DNA of 6,763 nucleotides from an uncultured Clostridia bacterium (GTDB lineage: Bacteria; Bacillota_A; Clostridia; Oscillospirales; Acutalibacteraceae). Shown piece by piece: positions 1 through 5,376 of the stretch. Location of the stretch: positions 1-6,763 of the forward strand of contig CALAEU010000183.1 in assembly GCA_937891215.1 (NCBI GenBank), given 5' to 3'. The notes beneath the pieces were generated by a model. The model ran no database searches and was not told the DNA's origin. It worked only from the letters and a program-made list of their open reading frames with translations. How positions within the stretch are numbered: position 1 is the first letter of the stretch; every line of letters starts with the position of its first letter. Position numbers and translations under genes: made by a program.

Positions 1-92
1 CGGCAGAAGAGTATTGCGACGTTGCAATAGAATCTGCAAAAAACGGCAATATTAAAATTCGTGCAGAAGCATTTAAAACAACACTTAAGTAA
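1..92 (+). CDS. 3' end of an unidentified gene (C-terminal 29 residues)
   Basis: An open frame enters from the left edge with codons starting at position 3 and stops at TAA 90-92. The visible tail begins AEEYCDVAIESAKNG and ends FKTTLK. It is mostly charged and alanine-rich and looks like a soluble helical C-terminus, with no membrane segment or recognisable motif. I do not recognise the family, and 29 residues are too few to assign one. The 300-bp folded repeat starts 15 bases after the stop, so this gene and hemW converge on that repeat. The frame is supported mainly by its uninterrupted run and codon use like that of the neighbouring genes. Confidence 0.6.
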   Translation, partial: AEEYCDVAIESAKNGNIKIRAEAFKTTLK

Positions 93-106
93 ATTCTAAA
101 GTTAAA

Positions 107-406
107 ATAAAAAGGGGCTGTAAAAAAAGCGCAGACCGCATAAAACTATATAAATCAAGGGGTTCCTACAGAACAGATAGCTGTAAGAACCCCTATAAAT
201 TATCAAAAAACTAAAATTGCAAAAATTTTTTCGTTTTATGCTACGAACAAATCTCACCACTCGACGTACCTTTGTACGCCTTCGGGCAAGCAAAAACAAG
301 ACAGAGTTCTTGTTTTTGTTCGATTTATCCGTTCTGCATCTTTTTTTCCTATCCCCTAAAAAGAGACTGTAAAAAAACTTGACGTTTTTTTACAGCCCCT
401 TTTTAT
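107..406. repeat. 300-bp MITE-like folded element with 22-bp terminal inverted repeats
   Basis: Positions 107-128 and 385-406 are perfect 22-bp inverted copies built around AAAAAGGGGCTGTAAAAAAA. A third copy in direct orientation (358-377, two differences in the GGGG block) sits next to the right end. Inside are more hairpins: 158-171 with 181-194 (14 bp, one imperfect pair), 265-269 with 274-278, and 291-300 with 309-318 (10 bp, perfect). The segments 244-251 and 315-322 also pair with each other. No credible protein is encoded. Size, terminal inverted repeats and TA dinucleotides at both ends fit a miniature inverted-repeat element, but the ends are themselves palindromic, so a target duplication cannot be proven. 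Imperfect pairs in the hairpins become G-U wobbles only in minus-strand RNA, suggesting selection as RNA read in the hemW direction. This accounts for the whole gene-free stretch 93-402. Confidence 0.65.
357..405 (-). terminator. hemW terminator formed by the right end of the repeat
   Basis: Arms CTGTAAAAAAAC (367-378) and GTTTTTTTACAG (384-395) pair perfectly around a 5-nt loop. The stem continues outward to 357 and 405, giving about 21 bp. The two outer imperfect pairs (366/396 and 364/398) are A-C on the plus strand but U-G wobbles in the minus-strand transcript. The stem ends in a run of U when read in the hemW direction. The hemW TAA (405-403) lies in the base of the stem, so termination would come immediately after translation ends. 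Confidence 0.7.
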
Positions 407-1515
407 ATAAGTTCTGAAATAACTGTATTTGAGAGTAAAAAACCTTTTTCTGTAAGTGAAATATTATTATTTTCAAAATCAACCAAGCCTTGTTCTTTTA
501 AGAATGAGACTTTTTTTATTATTTTATTTACAGGTGTTTCACTATATCTTGCTTTCAATTCATCTAAATCAAGACCTTGTTTTAAACGGAGTCGAAGCAT
601 TATAAATTCTTCTTCGTCACCACCGTCACAATCAAAGACTGGTGGATTACCATTTAAAAATGAGTTTATATCATTTTCAAAATAATATCTTTTTCCGTTT
701 ATAAATGAATGAGCAGAAGGTCCAAGACCTAAATAATCATTAAGTAACCAATATTTCGTGTTATGTCTGCTTTCATAACCATTTTTTGCAAAATTTGAAA
801 TTTCGTAATGGTTAAAACCAATGTTTTTTAAGTAGTTACTTGTAAATTCATAAAAGTCACAAACGGTGTTTTCATCAGGTAAATTAAGTTTGTGCTGTAT
901 TTTATAAAAAGGTGTGCTTTCTTCTATATTGAGTATATAAGCGCTTATGTGCTTAACATCGCACTCTCTAATAAAATCAAGGGTTTCTTTAAGCGTTTTA
1001 ATGGTCTGGTGGGGGACACCGAGCATAATATCAAGTGAAATATTATCAATTTTGTTTATTTTTAGCTCGTTAATTATATCAAAAATCCGTTGTTTGTCAG
1101 AACTTCTGCCTAGTTTTTTTCTTTCAATATCAACGGCAGATTGCATCCCTAATGATACTCTGTTTACACCGCATTTCTTAAAATATGGGATAAGTGATTC
1201 TATATCAGAATTCGGGTTACATTCAATAGTGATTTCTGCATCTTCAGTAATTTTATAGTTTTCTTTTATTGTTGTAATAATATTATAAATATCTTCACCG
1301 CTTAAAACAGAAGGAGTGCCACCACCTAAATATATGGTGTCAAAAGTTTTCTGTTTTGCATCGAAATTTGCTTTAAAGCGTTTTCCAGTTTTTATTTCAT
1401 CAATTAGAGCGCTAACATAAACCCTTTGTAAATCATTGTATTTCGTCAACGAATAAAAATCGCAGTAGGGACATTTCGACCTACAAAAAGGAATGTGAAT
1501 ATAAATACCGTTCAT
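403..1515 (-). CDS. hemW: HemW, radical SAM haem chaperone (formerly coproporphyrinogen oxidase-like)
   Basis: A 370-residue protein of full family length. The N-terminus has the radical SAM motif C11-x3-C15-x2-C18 in the context FCRSKCPYCDF, which binds a 4Fe-4S cluster and S-adenosylmethionine. GGGTPS follows at 64-69 and SLGMQSA at 121-127. The C-terminal third (from about residue 230, with YEISNFA and YLGLGPSAHSF) matches the HemN/HemW C-terminal region. True HemN has a further cysteine right after the triad (CxxxCxxCxC); here residue 20 is F, which fits HemW. HemW proteins bind haem and deliver it to respiratory enzymes; they are cytoplasmic or membrane-associated and do not oxidise coproporphyrinogen. 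The ATG is set by AGGTG 5 bases upstream. In many Firmicutes hemW sits near lepA and hrcA; here its upstream neighbour is a small Cys-rich gene. Confidence 0.95.
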   Translation of the reverse strand: MNGIYIHIPFCRSKCPYCDFYSLTKYNDLQRVYVSALIDEIKTGKRFKANFDAKQKTFDTIYLGGGTPSVLSGEDIYNIITTIKENYKITEDAEITIECNPNSDIESLIPYFKKCGVNRVSLGMQSAVDIERKKLGRSSDKQRIFDIINELKINKIDNISLDIMLGVPHQTIKTLKETLDFIRECDVKHISAYILNIEESTPFYKIQHKLNLPDENTVCDFYEFTSNYLKNIGFNHYEISNFAKNGYESRHNTKYWLLNDYLGLGPSAHSFINGKRYYFENDINSFLNGNPPVFDCDGGDEEEFIMLRLRLKQGLDLDELKARYSETPVNKIIKKVSFLKEQGLVDFENNNISLTEKGFLLSNTVISELI

Positions 1516-1530
1516 AAAATCACCTGGTTT

Positions 1531-1559
1531 ATTATACTATCAGGGATTTGTTTTTTCAA
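1531..1559 (-). promoter_or_regulatory. Sigma-A type promoter for hemW
   Basis: On the minus strand, TTGAAA (1559-1554), a 17-base spacer and TATAAT (1536-1531) match the consensus well. The -35 box lies in the last codons of the upstream small gene and the -10 box lies just past its stop. The predicted start near 1524 falls on the AGGTG ribosome site (1525-1521), so the leader would be only about 9-10 bases. This close fit is odd, and co-transcription from the upstream gene is an alternative. Confidence 0.5.
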
Positions 1560-1740
1560 TATATTTTTCTTGTTTTGCTAAAACGAACTTGTTTTTACAA
1601 CCACCAAATTCATTTTTGCATTTTAAATGATTTAAGCATTTTAGTTTCTTTTTGCCATTATAATAAGCAGTTTCCTGCAAAATAATGTTTTTGTTTACTA
1701 CAGAGCAGTACTGTTCATAAGTAAAAGCGTGTTTGTCCAA
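1540..1740 (-). CDS. Small four-cysteine protein, unrecognised
   Basis: About 66 residues starting from TTG at 1740: MDKHAFTYEQYC at the N-terminus, then a basic, cysteine-bearing core. I chose TTG 1740 over the in-frame TTG at 1749 because AAAGG (1754-1750) lies 9 bases before 1740 but directly abuts 1749. The cysteines are residues 12, 35, 41 and 48, spaced C-x5-C-x6-C in the core CLNHLKCKNEFGGCKNKF, which could bind zinc or another metal (inference). There is no signal peptide or membrane segment. It ends 24 bases before hemW on the same strand and overlaps the hemW promoter, so the two may be partly co-transcribed. I do not know the family. Support comes from the ribosome site, the non-random cysteine pattern and the lack of any competing frame. 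Confidence 0.6.
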   Translation of the reverse strand: MDKHAFTYEQYCSVVNKNIILQETAYYNGKKKLKCLNHLKCKNEFGGCKNKFVLAKQEKYIEKTNP

Positions 1741-1864
1741 TAAAATCAACCTTTCAGAAATTTTCTATATATAATAAGTATGCTCTTAAAAGTCAGAATA
1801 TAATCTTCATAATTTTTGTAATACAAGCATATAGATTAACAAGAAAAAATATAACGGTGATTTT

Positions 1865-2116
1865 ATGACAGAAATTTATGTATTTGTAGGATTTTTATGT
1901 TTTATTGCATTAGTTGTTTTTAAAATAACTAAGAATTTTTTCAAAGCTTTGTTTACAAGTATATTAGGTGGCTTAGGTGCAATATGCGCAGTGGGTGCAA
2001 TCTCTTATTTTGTTCCCATTTCAATAGGAATAAACTGGCTGACACTTTTAATTTCTGCATTGTTTTCTGTGCCAGGAGTGATACTTGTTCTACTATTGAA
2101 TGTCTTTTGCATATAA
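1865..2116 (+). CDS. bofA: BofA-family protein (pro-sigma-K processing inhibitor type)
   Basis: A hydrophobic 83-residue protein. Membrane segments are visible at about 4-20 and 60-80, and a weaker one near 30-50. The C-terminus, INWLTLLISALFSVPGVILV, carries the proline-glycine pattern typical of BofA proteins, and the length is near the usual 80-90 residues. In Bacillus, BofA sits in the outer forespore membrane with SpoIVFA and holds the protease SpoIVFB inactive until sigma-K must be processed. Whether this one does the same is inferred from family membership, and the sporulation partners are not in view. GGTGA at 1856-1860, 4 bases before ATG, sets the start. It stands alone on the plus strand, divergent from the small Cys gene and convergent with pit, ending in the shared terminator. 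I found no convincing promoter in 1750-1850. Confidence 0.8.
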   Translation: MTEIYVFVGFLCFIALVVFKITKNFFKALFTSILGGLGAICAVGAISYFVPISIGINWLTLLISALFSVPGVILVLLLNVFCI

Positions 2117-2159
2117 TAAAAATCCGTTGTATTAGAAAAATACAACGGATTTTTATTAT
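2113..2159. terminator. Bidirectional terminator between bofA and pit
   Basis: A perfect 20-bp inverted repeat (2113-2132 with 2140-2159), extended by one more A-T pair, around a 5-nt loop. A GC-richer core, ATCCGTTGTAT, is flanked by A-runs and T-runs on both sides, so it works as an intrinsic terminator in either direction. The bofA stop codon (2114-2116) lies wholly in one arm and the first base of the pit stop codon (2159-2161) in the other. Confidence 0.9.
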
Positions 2160-3235
2160 TAATTATTAAAATAGTTTTGTGTAGCAAAAGCAATACCGTA
2201 AGCCAACAAACCTGCAACAGTAGGGGAGCTTACCCACGCAATTGCAATGTTTTTAAATACACCAAAATTAACGTTGCGAATACTTCGTGTAAGTCCTGCA
2301 CCAATAACTGCACCAACAACTGCCTGTGAAGTTGAAACAGGTATTCCCATCCATTTACCCATTATAACAACTGTCAGAGCCATTGCTATAATTACTAAAA
2401 ATCCATCCATCTGACTTATGTTAGCAATACTGCCACCGACAGTCATCATTACACGCTTTGAGTAGGTGAGAACGCCAATTGCAATAGCAATACCACCGAT
2501 TGTAGCGGCTACACGAGCATCTGTAAGAAGGTTTGCTGCAACGCCAGTTTTGTTGAATGCGGCATCGTAGTAAAGAGCAGTAACATTTGCGGATGAATTA
2601 ACACCAATACTATATGAAGCGAAAGCACCTGCAAATAAATAACCTATTTTTACTATTTTGTCGTAGTGACTTAAAGATGAGAATTTATCTTCAATAAATT
2701 TGTGGAATAACCAGACGAGTATAAAAGAAATAATTCCTGCACCTAACGGATTTAAAATCCAGGTAGAAGCGAATTTTCCTATTTGTGGAAGATTGACAGC
2801 TAAAATTTCAGGGTCTTTATAGTCTGCATAGAAAAGTCCCCAGCCAATTATAGCGCCTGTTATAGATTGGTTTGCAGAAACAGGGAATTTAAGGTAGCTC
2901 ATTACAAACACAGTAAGGGCAGCACAGGTGAAAATTATGGCTGCTTTAATTGCAGATTTAAGTCGCAAAGTTTCGACTGTACTATTTTGGATAGCGGCTA
3001 AAACCTGCGATTCTGAAGCGATTACTTCATTACTCGTGGAAAGTTCTGCAACTTTGTCGATGTTGTTTGCACCACCAATAAATGCACCGACAACCACGAG
3101 AATTGCGATTATAATAACAGCGGTTCTGTATTTTACAACTCTTGTTGCAACTGCAGTACCAAATGCATTGGCAGCATCGTTAGTACCAAGCGACCAACCC
3201 ATAAATAACCCTGCAAAAAGCAAAAGGTATATCAT
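2159..3235 (-). CDS. pit: PiT-family inorganic phosphate transporter
   Basis: A 358-residue polytopic membrane protein with about ten hydrophobic segments. It shows the two-fold internal repeat of the PiT family: GTNDAANA (17-24) and PVSANQS (118-124) in the first half, GVNSSAN (211-217) and PVSTSQA (299-305) in the second. These paired motifs line the transport path for phosphate (as a metal-phosphate complex or with a coupling ion). The second-half motif has lost the aspartate of the usual G-A/T-N-D, reading GVNSSAN. Some short PiT proteins diverge here, so I do not call it broken. It starts 7 bases after the DUF47 gene stop, and its ribosome site GAAAGG (3253-3248) is inside that gene's last codons, so the two are an operon. 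The 12-base spacing to ATG is long; an ATT at 3238 would be nearer the ideal but is unlikely. It ends in the shared terminator. Confidence 0.93.
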   Translation of the reverse strand: MIYLLLFAGLFMGWSLGTNDAANAFGTAVATRVVKYRTAVIIIAILVVVGAFIGGANNIDKVAELSTSNEVIASESQVLAAIQNSTVETLRLKSAIKAAIIFTCAALTVFVMSYLKFPVSANQSITGAIIGWGLFYADYKDPEILAVNLPQIGKFASTWILNPLGAGIISFILVWLFHKFIEDKFSSLSHYDKIVKIGYLFAGAFASYSIGVNSSANVTALYYDAAFNKTGVAANLLTDARVAATIGGIAIAIGVLTYSKRVMMTVGGSIANISQMDGFLVIIAMALTVVIMGKWMGIPVSTSQAVVGAVIGAGLTRSIRNVNFGVFKNIAIAWVSSPTVAGLLAYGIAFATQNYFNN

Positions 3236-3242
3236 AATAAAA

Positions 3243-3902
3243 TCAAGCCTTTCTTGTTACTAACATAATCTGAATTTTATCTGCAAGGTTTTCAATAATA
3301 TCTGAAAGTTCTGCAATTTTATCTGCGAAATCACTCATTTGCATTTTTTCAGCAAGAGTAATATCCATTTTAAATATTCTTTCATAAAGTTTTTCTTCAA
3401 TTTCGTCAACGCGTGACTCGTGTTTTCTTATTTCGTCAAGAATAGAATGGTCTTTTAAAAGCGAACCAAAATCAGAGAAAAGAAGACTGATGCTTTTTCT
3501 TAAAACTTCAAATTGTTCACGACTTATGGATATAATATTAAGCAAATCTTCACTGTATTCATCGGGGAAAGTAAATTGTTGGAATACCGACATTTTAGCA
3601 TAATTCTCGCATTTGTTTGCAATAGCATCACAACTTGTTGCAATAGAAATCAGGTCTTCTCTTGTAGCGGTTAAGTATGAACTACCAACAAGAGAGTCAA
3701 TCATTTTTCTTAATGAAATATCGGCAACTGCTTCTGCTTCGCTTATGCCTTTTGCTAAAGAATTTAATGTATCAAAAGAAACATTTGGCGCGGAAGATGC
3801 ACGAATGAAACTTTCAAACTGAATAAGACAGTTTTCAACATCGTTAATCTGGTCCATTATAAGCATGTGAACAGGGTTGTTTTTGATTTTGTGGTTAAAC
3901 AT
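3243..3902 (-). CDS. DUF47 / PhoU-like protein paired with Pit
   Basis: About 219 residues, almost wholly helical and charged, with no membrane segment. It has the repeated acidic helix signatures of the PhoU/DUF47 fold: EAEAVAD (55-61), DAIANKCEN (92-100), HESRVDEIE (161-169) and DKIAELSDIIENLAD (194-208). In PhoU relatives such E/D-x3-D clusters hold metal ions. DUF47 proteins are very often encoded next to pit and are thought to regulate the transporter; that role is inferred here from the pairing. The start at ATG 3902 is chosen because GGAGGG lies 5 bases upstream; a longer frame opening at 3944 would begin inside the promoter and inverted repeat. Expression is probably governed by the inverted repeat at 3906-3960. 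Confidence 0.9.
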   Translation of the reverse strand: MFNHKIKNNPVHMLIMDQINDVENCLIQFESFIRASSAPNVSFDTLNSLAKGISEAEAVADISLRKMIDSLVGSSYLTATREDLISIATSCDAIANKCENYAKMSVFQQFTFPDEYSEDLLNIISISREQFEVLRKSISLLFSDFGSLLKDHSILDEIRKHESRVDEIEEKLYERIFKMDITLAEKMQMSDFADKIAELSDIIENLADKIQIMLVTRKA

Positions 3903-3905
3903 AAA

Positions 3906-3960
3906 ATCCCTCCGAATTTTCTTATATACATATATATTATACAAGAAAATTCGGAGGGAT
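3906..3960 (-). promoter_or_regulatory. 18-bp inverted repeat enclosing the -10 box and the ribosome site of the DUF47-pit operon
   Basis: Positions 3906-3923 and 3943-3960 are perfect 18-bp inverted copies (core TCCCTCCGAATTTTC) with a 19-base spacer. In minus-strand RNA the stem extends inward by about five pairs, including one G-U. The downstream arm contains the Shine-Dalgarno GGAGGG (3913-3908). RNA that starts upstream of 3960 would bury the ribosome site, and the stem followed by UUUU could also terminate transcription from the 4024-4536 gene. RNA starting at the promoter inside the repeat would lack the first arm and be free. The repeat could instead be a protein-binding operator. Confidence 0.65.
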
Positions 3961-3964
3961 ACAA
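3936..3964 (-). promoter_or_regulatory. Putative promoter of the DUF47-pit operon
   Basis: On the minus strand, TATAAT (3941-3936) is a perfect -10 box in the loop of the inverted repeat. Seventeen bases upstream is TTGTAT (3964-3959), a weak -35 box with the key TTG. The predicted start is near 3929, leaving a leader of about 27 bases that carries the exposed ribosome site. Confidence 0.55.
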
Positions 3965-4023
3965 TAGAAATATTAAGAAATCTTGCTATCGATGATTTTA
4001 TAACATTTTGAATTTTATTTTGT

Positions 4024-4536
4024 TTACCAGTGACCTCTGCAAAGAATATGTTCTACTACTGCCGTGAAAATTGTAGTTATTATGTTTGAAATAACTATTC
4101 CTGTAATAAGTCCTTGTTGTTTTTTTGCATCTTTTTTTACGCTGAAATAAACAACAGGAAATTCAATTATAAGTGTAAGAATCAAGTAAGCAATTCCTAC
4201 AATATAATGTGGACCTCGCTCTAACATCTGAGAAAAATTATATATCGAATGTGGTGTTAATGATATTATATATTTCCAAAAATATGGTGCAAGAAATGAA
4301 AGTAAATTTCCCAAGATTACAAAAGTAATAATTTTATTGAATTTAGTGCTTTTTGAAAAACAATAAATCAATAAAATTTCAGTAGCCAGAGTTACAATAA
4401 TAACAAATGGTAGAATATATAGTGGGCGAAATGGTGTAAGCCATACCCATGAGGAATTTGCAAATGCAGATATTGGAACCGAAAATAGTAAAATGAAAGT
4501 CATTAAAACTATATTTATATTTTTTGTTTTATTCAT
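4024..4536 (-). CDS. Multi-pass membrane protein with signal peptide, unrecognised
   Basis: About 170 residues. The start at ATG 4536 is set by GGGAG (4550-4546), 9 bases upstream, and by a promoter at 4571-4599; the same frame is open to 4611, but that start would lie upstream of the promoter. The N-terminus is a signal peptide (basic MNKTK, hydrophobic 8-21, probable cleavage after SAFA near residue 26). Further hydrophobic segments lie at about 39-60, 67-90, 110-132 and 142-163. The mature N-terminus SSWVWLTPFRPLY is aromatic-rich, with a lysine-rich stretch at 134-140 (KKDAKKQ). No transporter or enzyme motif is visible and I cannot name a function. No strong terminator follows within 3961-4023; the inverted repeat further down may serve. 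Confidence 0.8.
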   Translation of the reverse strand: MNKTKNINIVLMTFILLFSVPISAFANSSWVWLTPFRPLYILPFVIIVTLATEILLIYCFSKSTKFNKIITFVILGNLLSFLAPYFWKYIISLTPHSIYNFSQMLERGPHYIVGIAYLILTLIIEFPVVYFSVKKDAKKQQGLITGIVISNIITTIFTAVVEHILCRGHW

Positions 4537-4570
4537 ATATGAACACTCCCGAAATATTAGATTTGTTAAG

Positions 4571-4599
4571 AATATATCATAATATAAAGTTGTGTTCAA
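4571..4599 (-). promoter_or_regulatory. Promoter of the 170-aa membrane protein gene
   Basis: Minus strand: TTGAAC (4599-4594), a 17-base spacer, TATATT (4576-4571). The predicted start near 4564 leaves about 28 bases of leader with a good ribosome site. A 15-base palindrome, GTTCAATAATTGAAC (4594-4608), covers the -35 box and could be an operator. Confidence 0.6.
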
Positions 4600-4653
4600 T
4601 AATTGAACCAATTCTTAATTTTATCTTAATAAAAATATAATAAATTTTATATG

Positions 4654-5133
4654 TTATGTCACTTTAAAAACAACTTCAAAATTTGTACTTTCACCTGCAA
4701 CAACAAGAGAAATTTCACCCTCGAGATTATTAAGTGAAAAACTCTGACCTGATTCATTTGGGATGAAGTCGTGAACTATTTTATCATCTGCTAAAATTAA
4801 AAGTCGAGCATTGCCTTTGGTAACTGAAAATTTTTGAATTTCAATTGTGTTGGAAGATGTTAAAGGATTTGCTGTGCCGAGCGTAGTCGAACCATTAAAG
4901 AGTTTGCCGAGATACCAATATTCATTTTTTACTTCATCAAATGTAACTATATTTAAAGTTGAACTGTCCATTCCCTCAATAATATCTTCATCGGTAATTT
5001 TGCAAAGTGAATAATTATCTTCGCCATTTGTGTCTTTATATTCTTTTGTATTCCCGATGCTTGGGAAAAACGCAATAAGCGCAACTACAAAGACAGCAAA
5101 AATTATAATACCAGTTTTTTTGTTTTTAAACAT
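4654..5133 (-). CDS. Membrane-anchored extracellular protein, unrecognised
   Basis: About 159 residues from ATG 5133. An in-frame ATG at 5142 is only 2 bases from AGGAGG (5150-5145) and is less likely. Residues 1-30 form a basic-then-hydrophobic signal or anchor (MFKNKKTGIIIFAVFVVAL). There is no lipobox cysteine, so it is probably an uncleaved anchor or a cleaved signal peptide. The remainder is hydrophilic with alternating short hydrophobic stretches, for example ARLLILADDKIVHDFIP and GEISLVVAGESTNFEVVFKV, which suggests a beta-sandwich domain outside the cell (inference). A single cysteine lies in the exported part. I do not recognise the family. It is transcribed separately from the 170-aa gene, whose own promoter lies between them. 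A weak stem (TTTTAT/ATAAAA) in 4617-4635 is the only terminator-like structure seen. Confidence 0.78.
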   Translation of the reverse strand: MFKNKKTGIIIFAVFVVALIAFFPSIGNTKEYKDTNGEDNYSLCKITDEDIIEGMDSSTLNIVTFDEVKNEYWYLGKLFNGSTTLGTANPLTSSNTIEIQKFSVTKGNARLLILADDKIVHDFIPNESGQSFSLNNLEGEISLVVAGESTNFEVVFKVT

Positions 5134-5139
5134 AAAAAT

Positions 5140-5179
5140 CATCTCCTCCTAATTATTGTAACATAATTAGGAGAAGATG
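5140..5179 (-). promoter_or_regulatory. 16-17-bp inverted repeat covering the ribosome site of the 159-aa gene
   Basis: Arms 5140-5155 and 5164-5179 pair over 16 bp (plus 5156/5163) around a 6-base loop. The single imperfect pair, 5145/5174, is C-A on the plus strand but a G-U wobble in minus-strand RNA. The downstream arm holds AGGAGG (5150-5145). The layout parallels that of the DUF47 gene: first arm in the -35/-10 spacer, -10 box in the centre, second arm on the ribosome site. Confidence 0.6.
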
Positions 5180-5183
5180 TCAT
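5155..5183 (-). promoter_or_regulatory. Putative promoter of the 159-aa gene
   Basis: Minus strand: ATGACA (5183-5178, five of six consensus bases), a 17-base spacer, TACAAT (5160-5155, five of six). The predicted start near 5148 falls inside AGGAGG but still leaves GAGGAG in the message. The -35 box lies in the small palindrome GATGTCATC (5176-5184). Confidence 0.5.
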
Positions 5184-5219
5184 CTTAAGAAATTGTAAGA
5201 AAAAAATTTAATATAGTAC

Positions 5220-5248
5220 TTGACAAGTCAAAATATTGGTAGTATAAT
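5220..5248 (+). promoter_or_regulatory. Consensus promoter of tRNA-Gln
   Basis: TTGACA (5220-5225), exactly 17 bases, TATAAT (5243-5248): a perfect sigma-A consensus. The predicted start is near 5255, six bases before the mature tRNA. The -35 box is half of the palindrome TTGACAAGTCAA (5220-5231). A perfect promoter suits a stable RNA gene. Confidence 0.9.
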
Positions 5249-5260
5249 ATCAAGCGTTCT

Positions 5261-5334
5261 AGCGGGATAGTGTAACGGTAGCACGACAGACTCTGACTCT
5301 GTTTGTTGGGGTTCGAATCCCTATCCCGCTGCCA
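5261..5334 (+). tRNA. tRNA-Gln (anticodon CTG)
   Basis: The cloverleaf closes fully. Acceptor AGCGGGA (5261-5267) pairs with TCCCGCT (5324-5330); a D-arm follows; anticodon stem ACAGA/TCTGT holds loop CTCTGAC with anticodon CTG at 5293-5295; the T-arm TGGGG-TTCGAAT-CCCTA has one G-U pair. Discriminator G and an encoded CCA end the gene. It reads only CAG codons, so it is probably the minor glutamine tRNA beside a TTG species elsewhere. It is followed directly by its own terminator, whose stem begins in the CCA tail. Confidence 0.97.
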
Positions 5335-5376
5335 AAACGAAAATCCGTTCACCAAAGTGGACGGATTTTTGTTTTG
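5333..5376 (+). terminator. Terminator of tRNA-Gln
   Basis: A stem of up to 20 bp (5333-5352 with 5357-5376), a 4-base loop (CAAA) and two G-U pairs in plus-strand RNA. The core AAAATCCGT pairs with ACGGATTTT and is followed by TTGTTTT. The stem starts in the last two bases of the tRNA CCA, so it abuts the mature 3' end. Confidence 0.9.

Noticed and set aside
102..299. 65-aa minus-strand open frame
   Set aside because: It runs through the arms of several hairpins in the repeat, has a highly basic and low-complexity product, and lacks a ribosome site.
107..402. Riboswitch or other cis-regulatory RNA upstream of a gene
   Set aside because: It lies at the 3' ends of both flanking genes, not in a leader, and I could not match it to any known riboswitch core.
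947..1258. 103-aa plus-strand frame inside hemW
   Set aside because: Antisense shadow of a clear radical SAM gene; no ribosome site and no protein-like motif.
1984..2217. Small frames on both strands around the bofA-pit junction
   Set aside because: They overlap bofA, the terminator and the end of pit in other frames, and their products look random.
2928..3263. 111-aa plus-strand frame inside pit
   Set aside because: Hydrophobic because it mirrors transmembrane codons of pit; no start signals.
3613..3822. 69-aa plus-strand frame inside the DUF47 gene
   Set aside because: Antisense shadow; the minus-strand protein has clear family signatures.
4537..4611. Longer N-terminus for the 170-aa membrane protein
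   Set aside because: The upstream start would lie beyond the predicted promoter, while ATG 4536 has GGGAG at 9 bases and is followed by a clean signal peptide.
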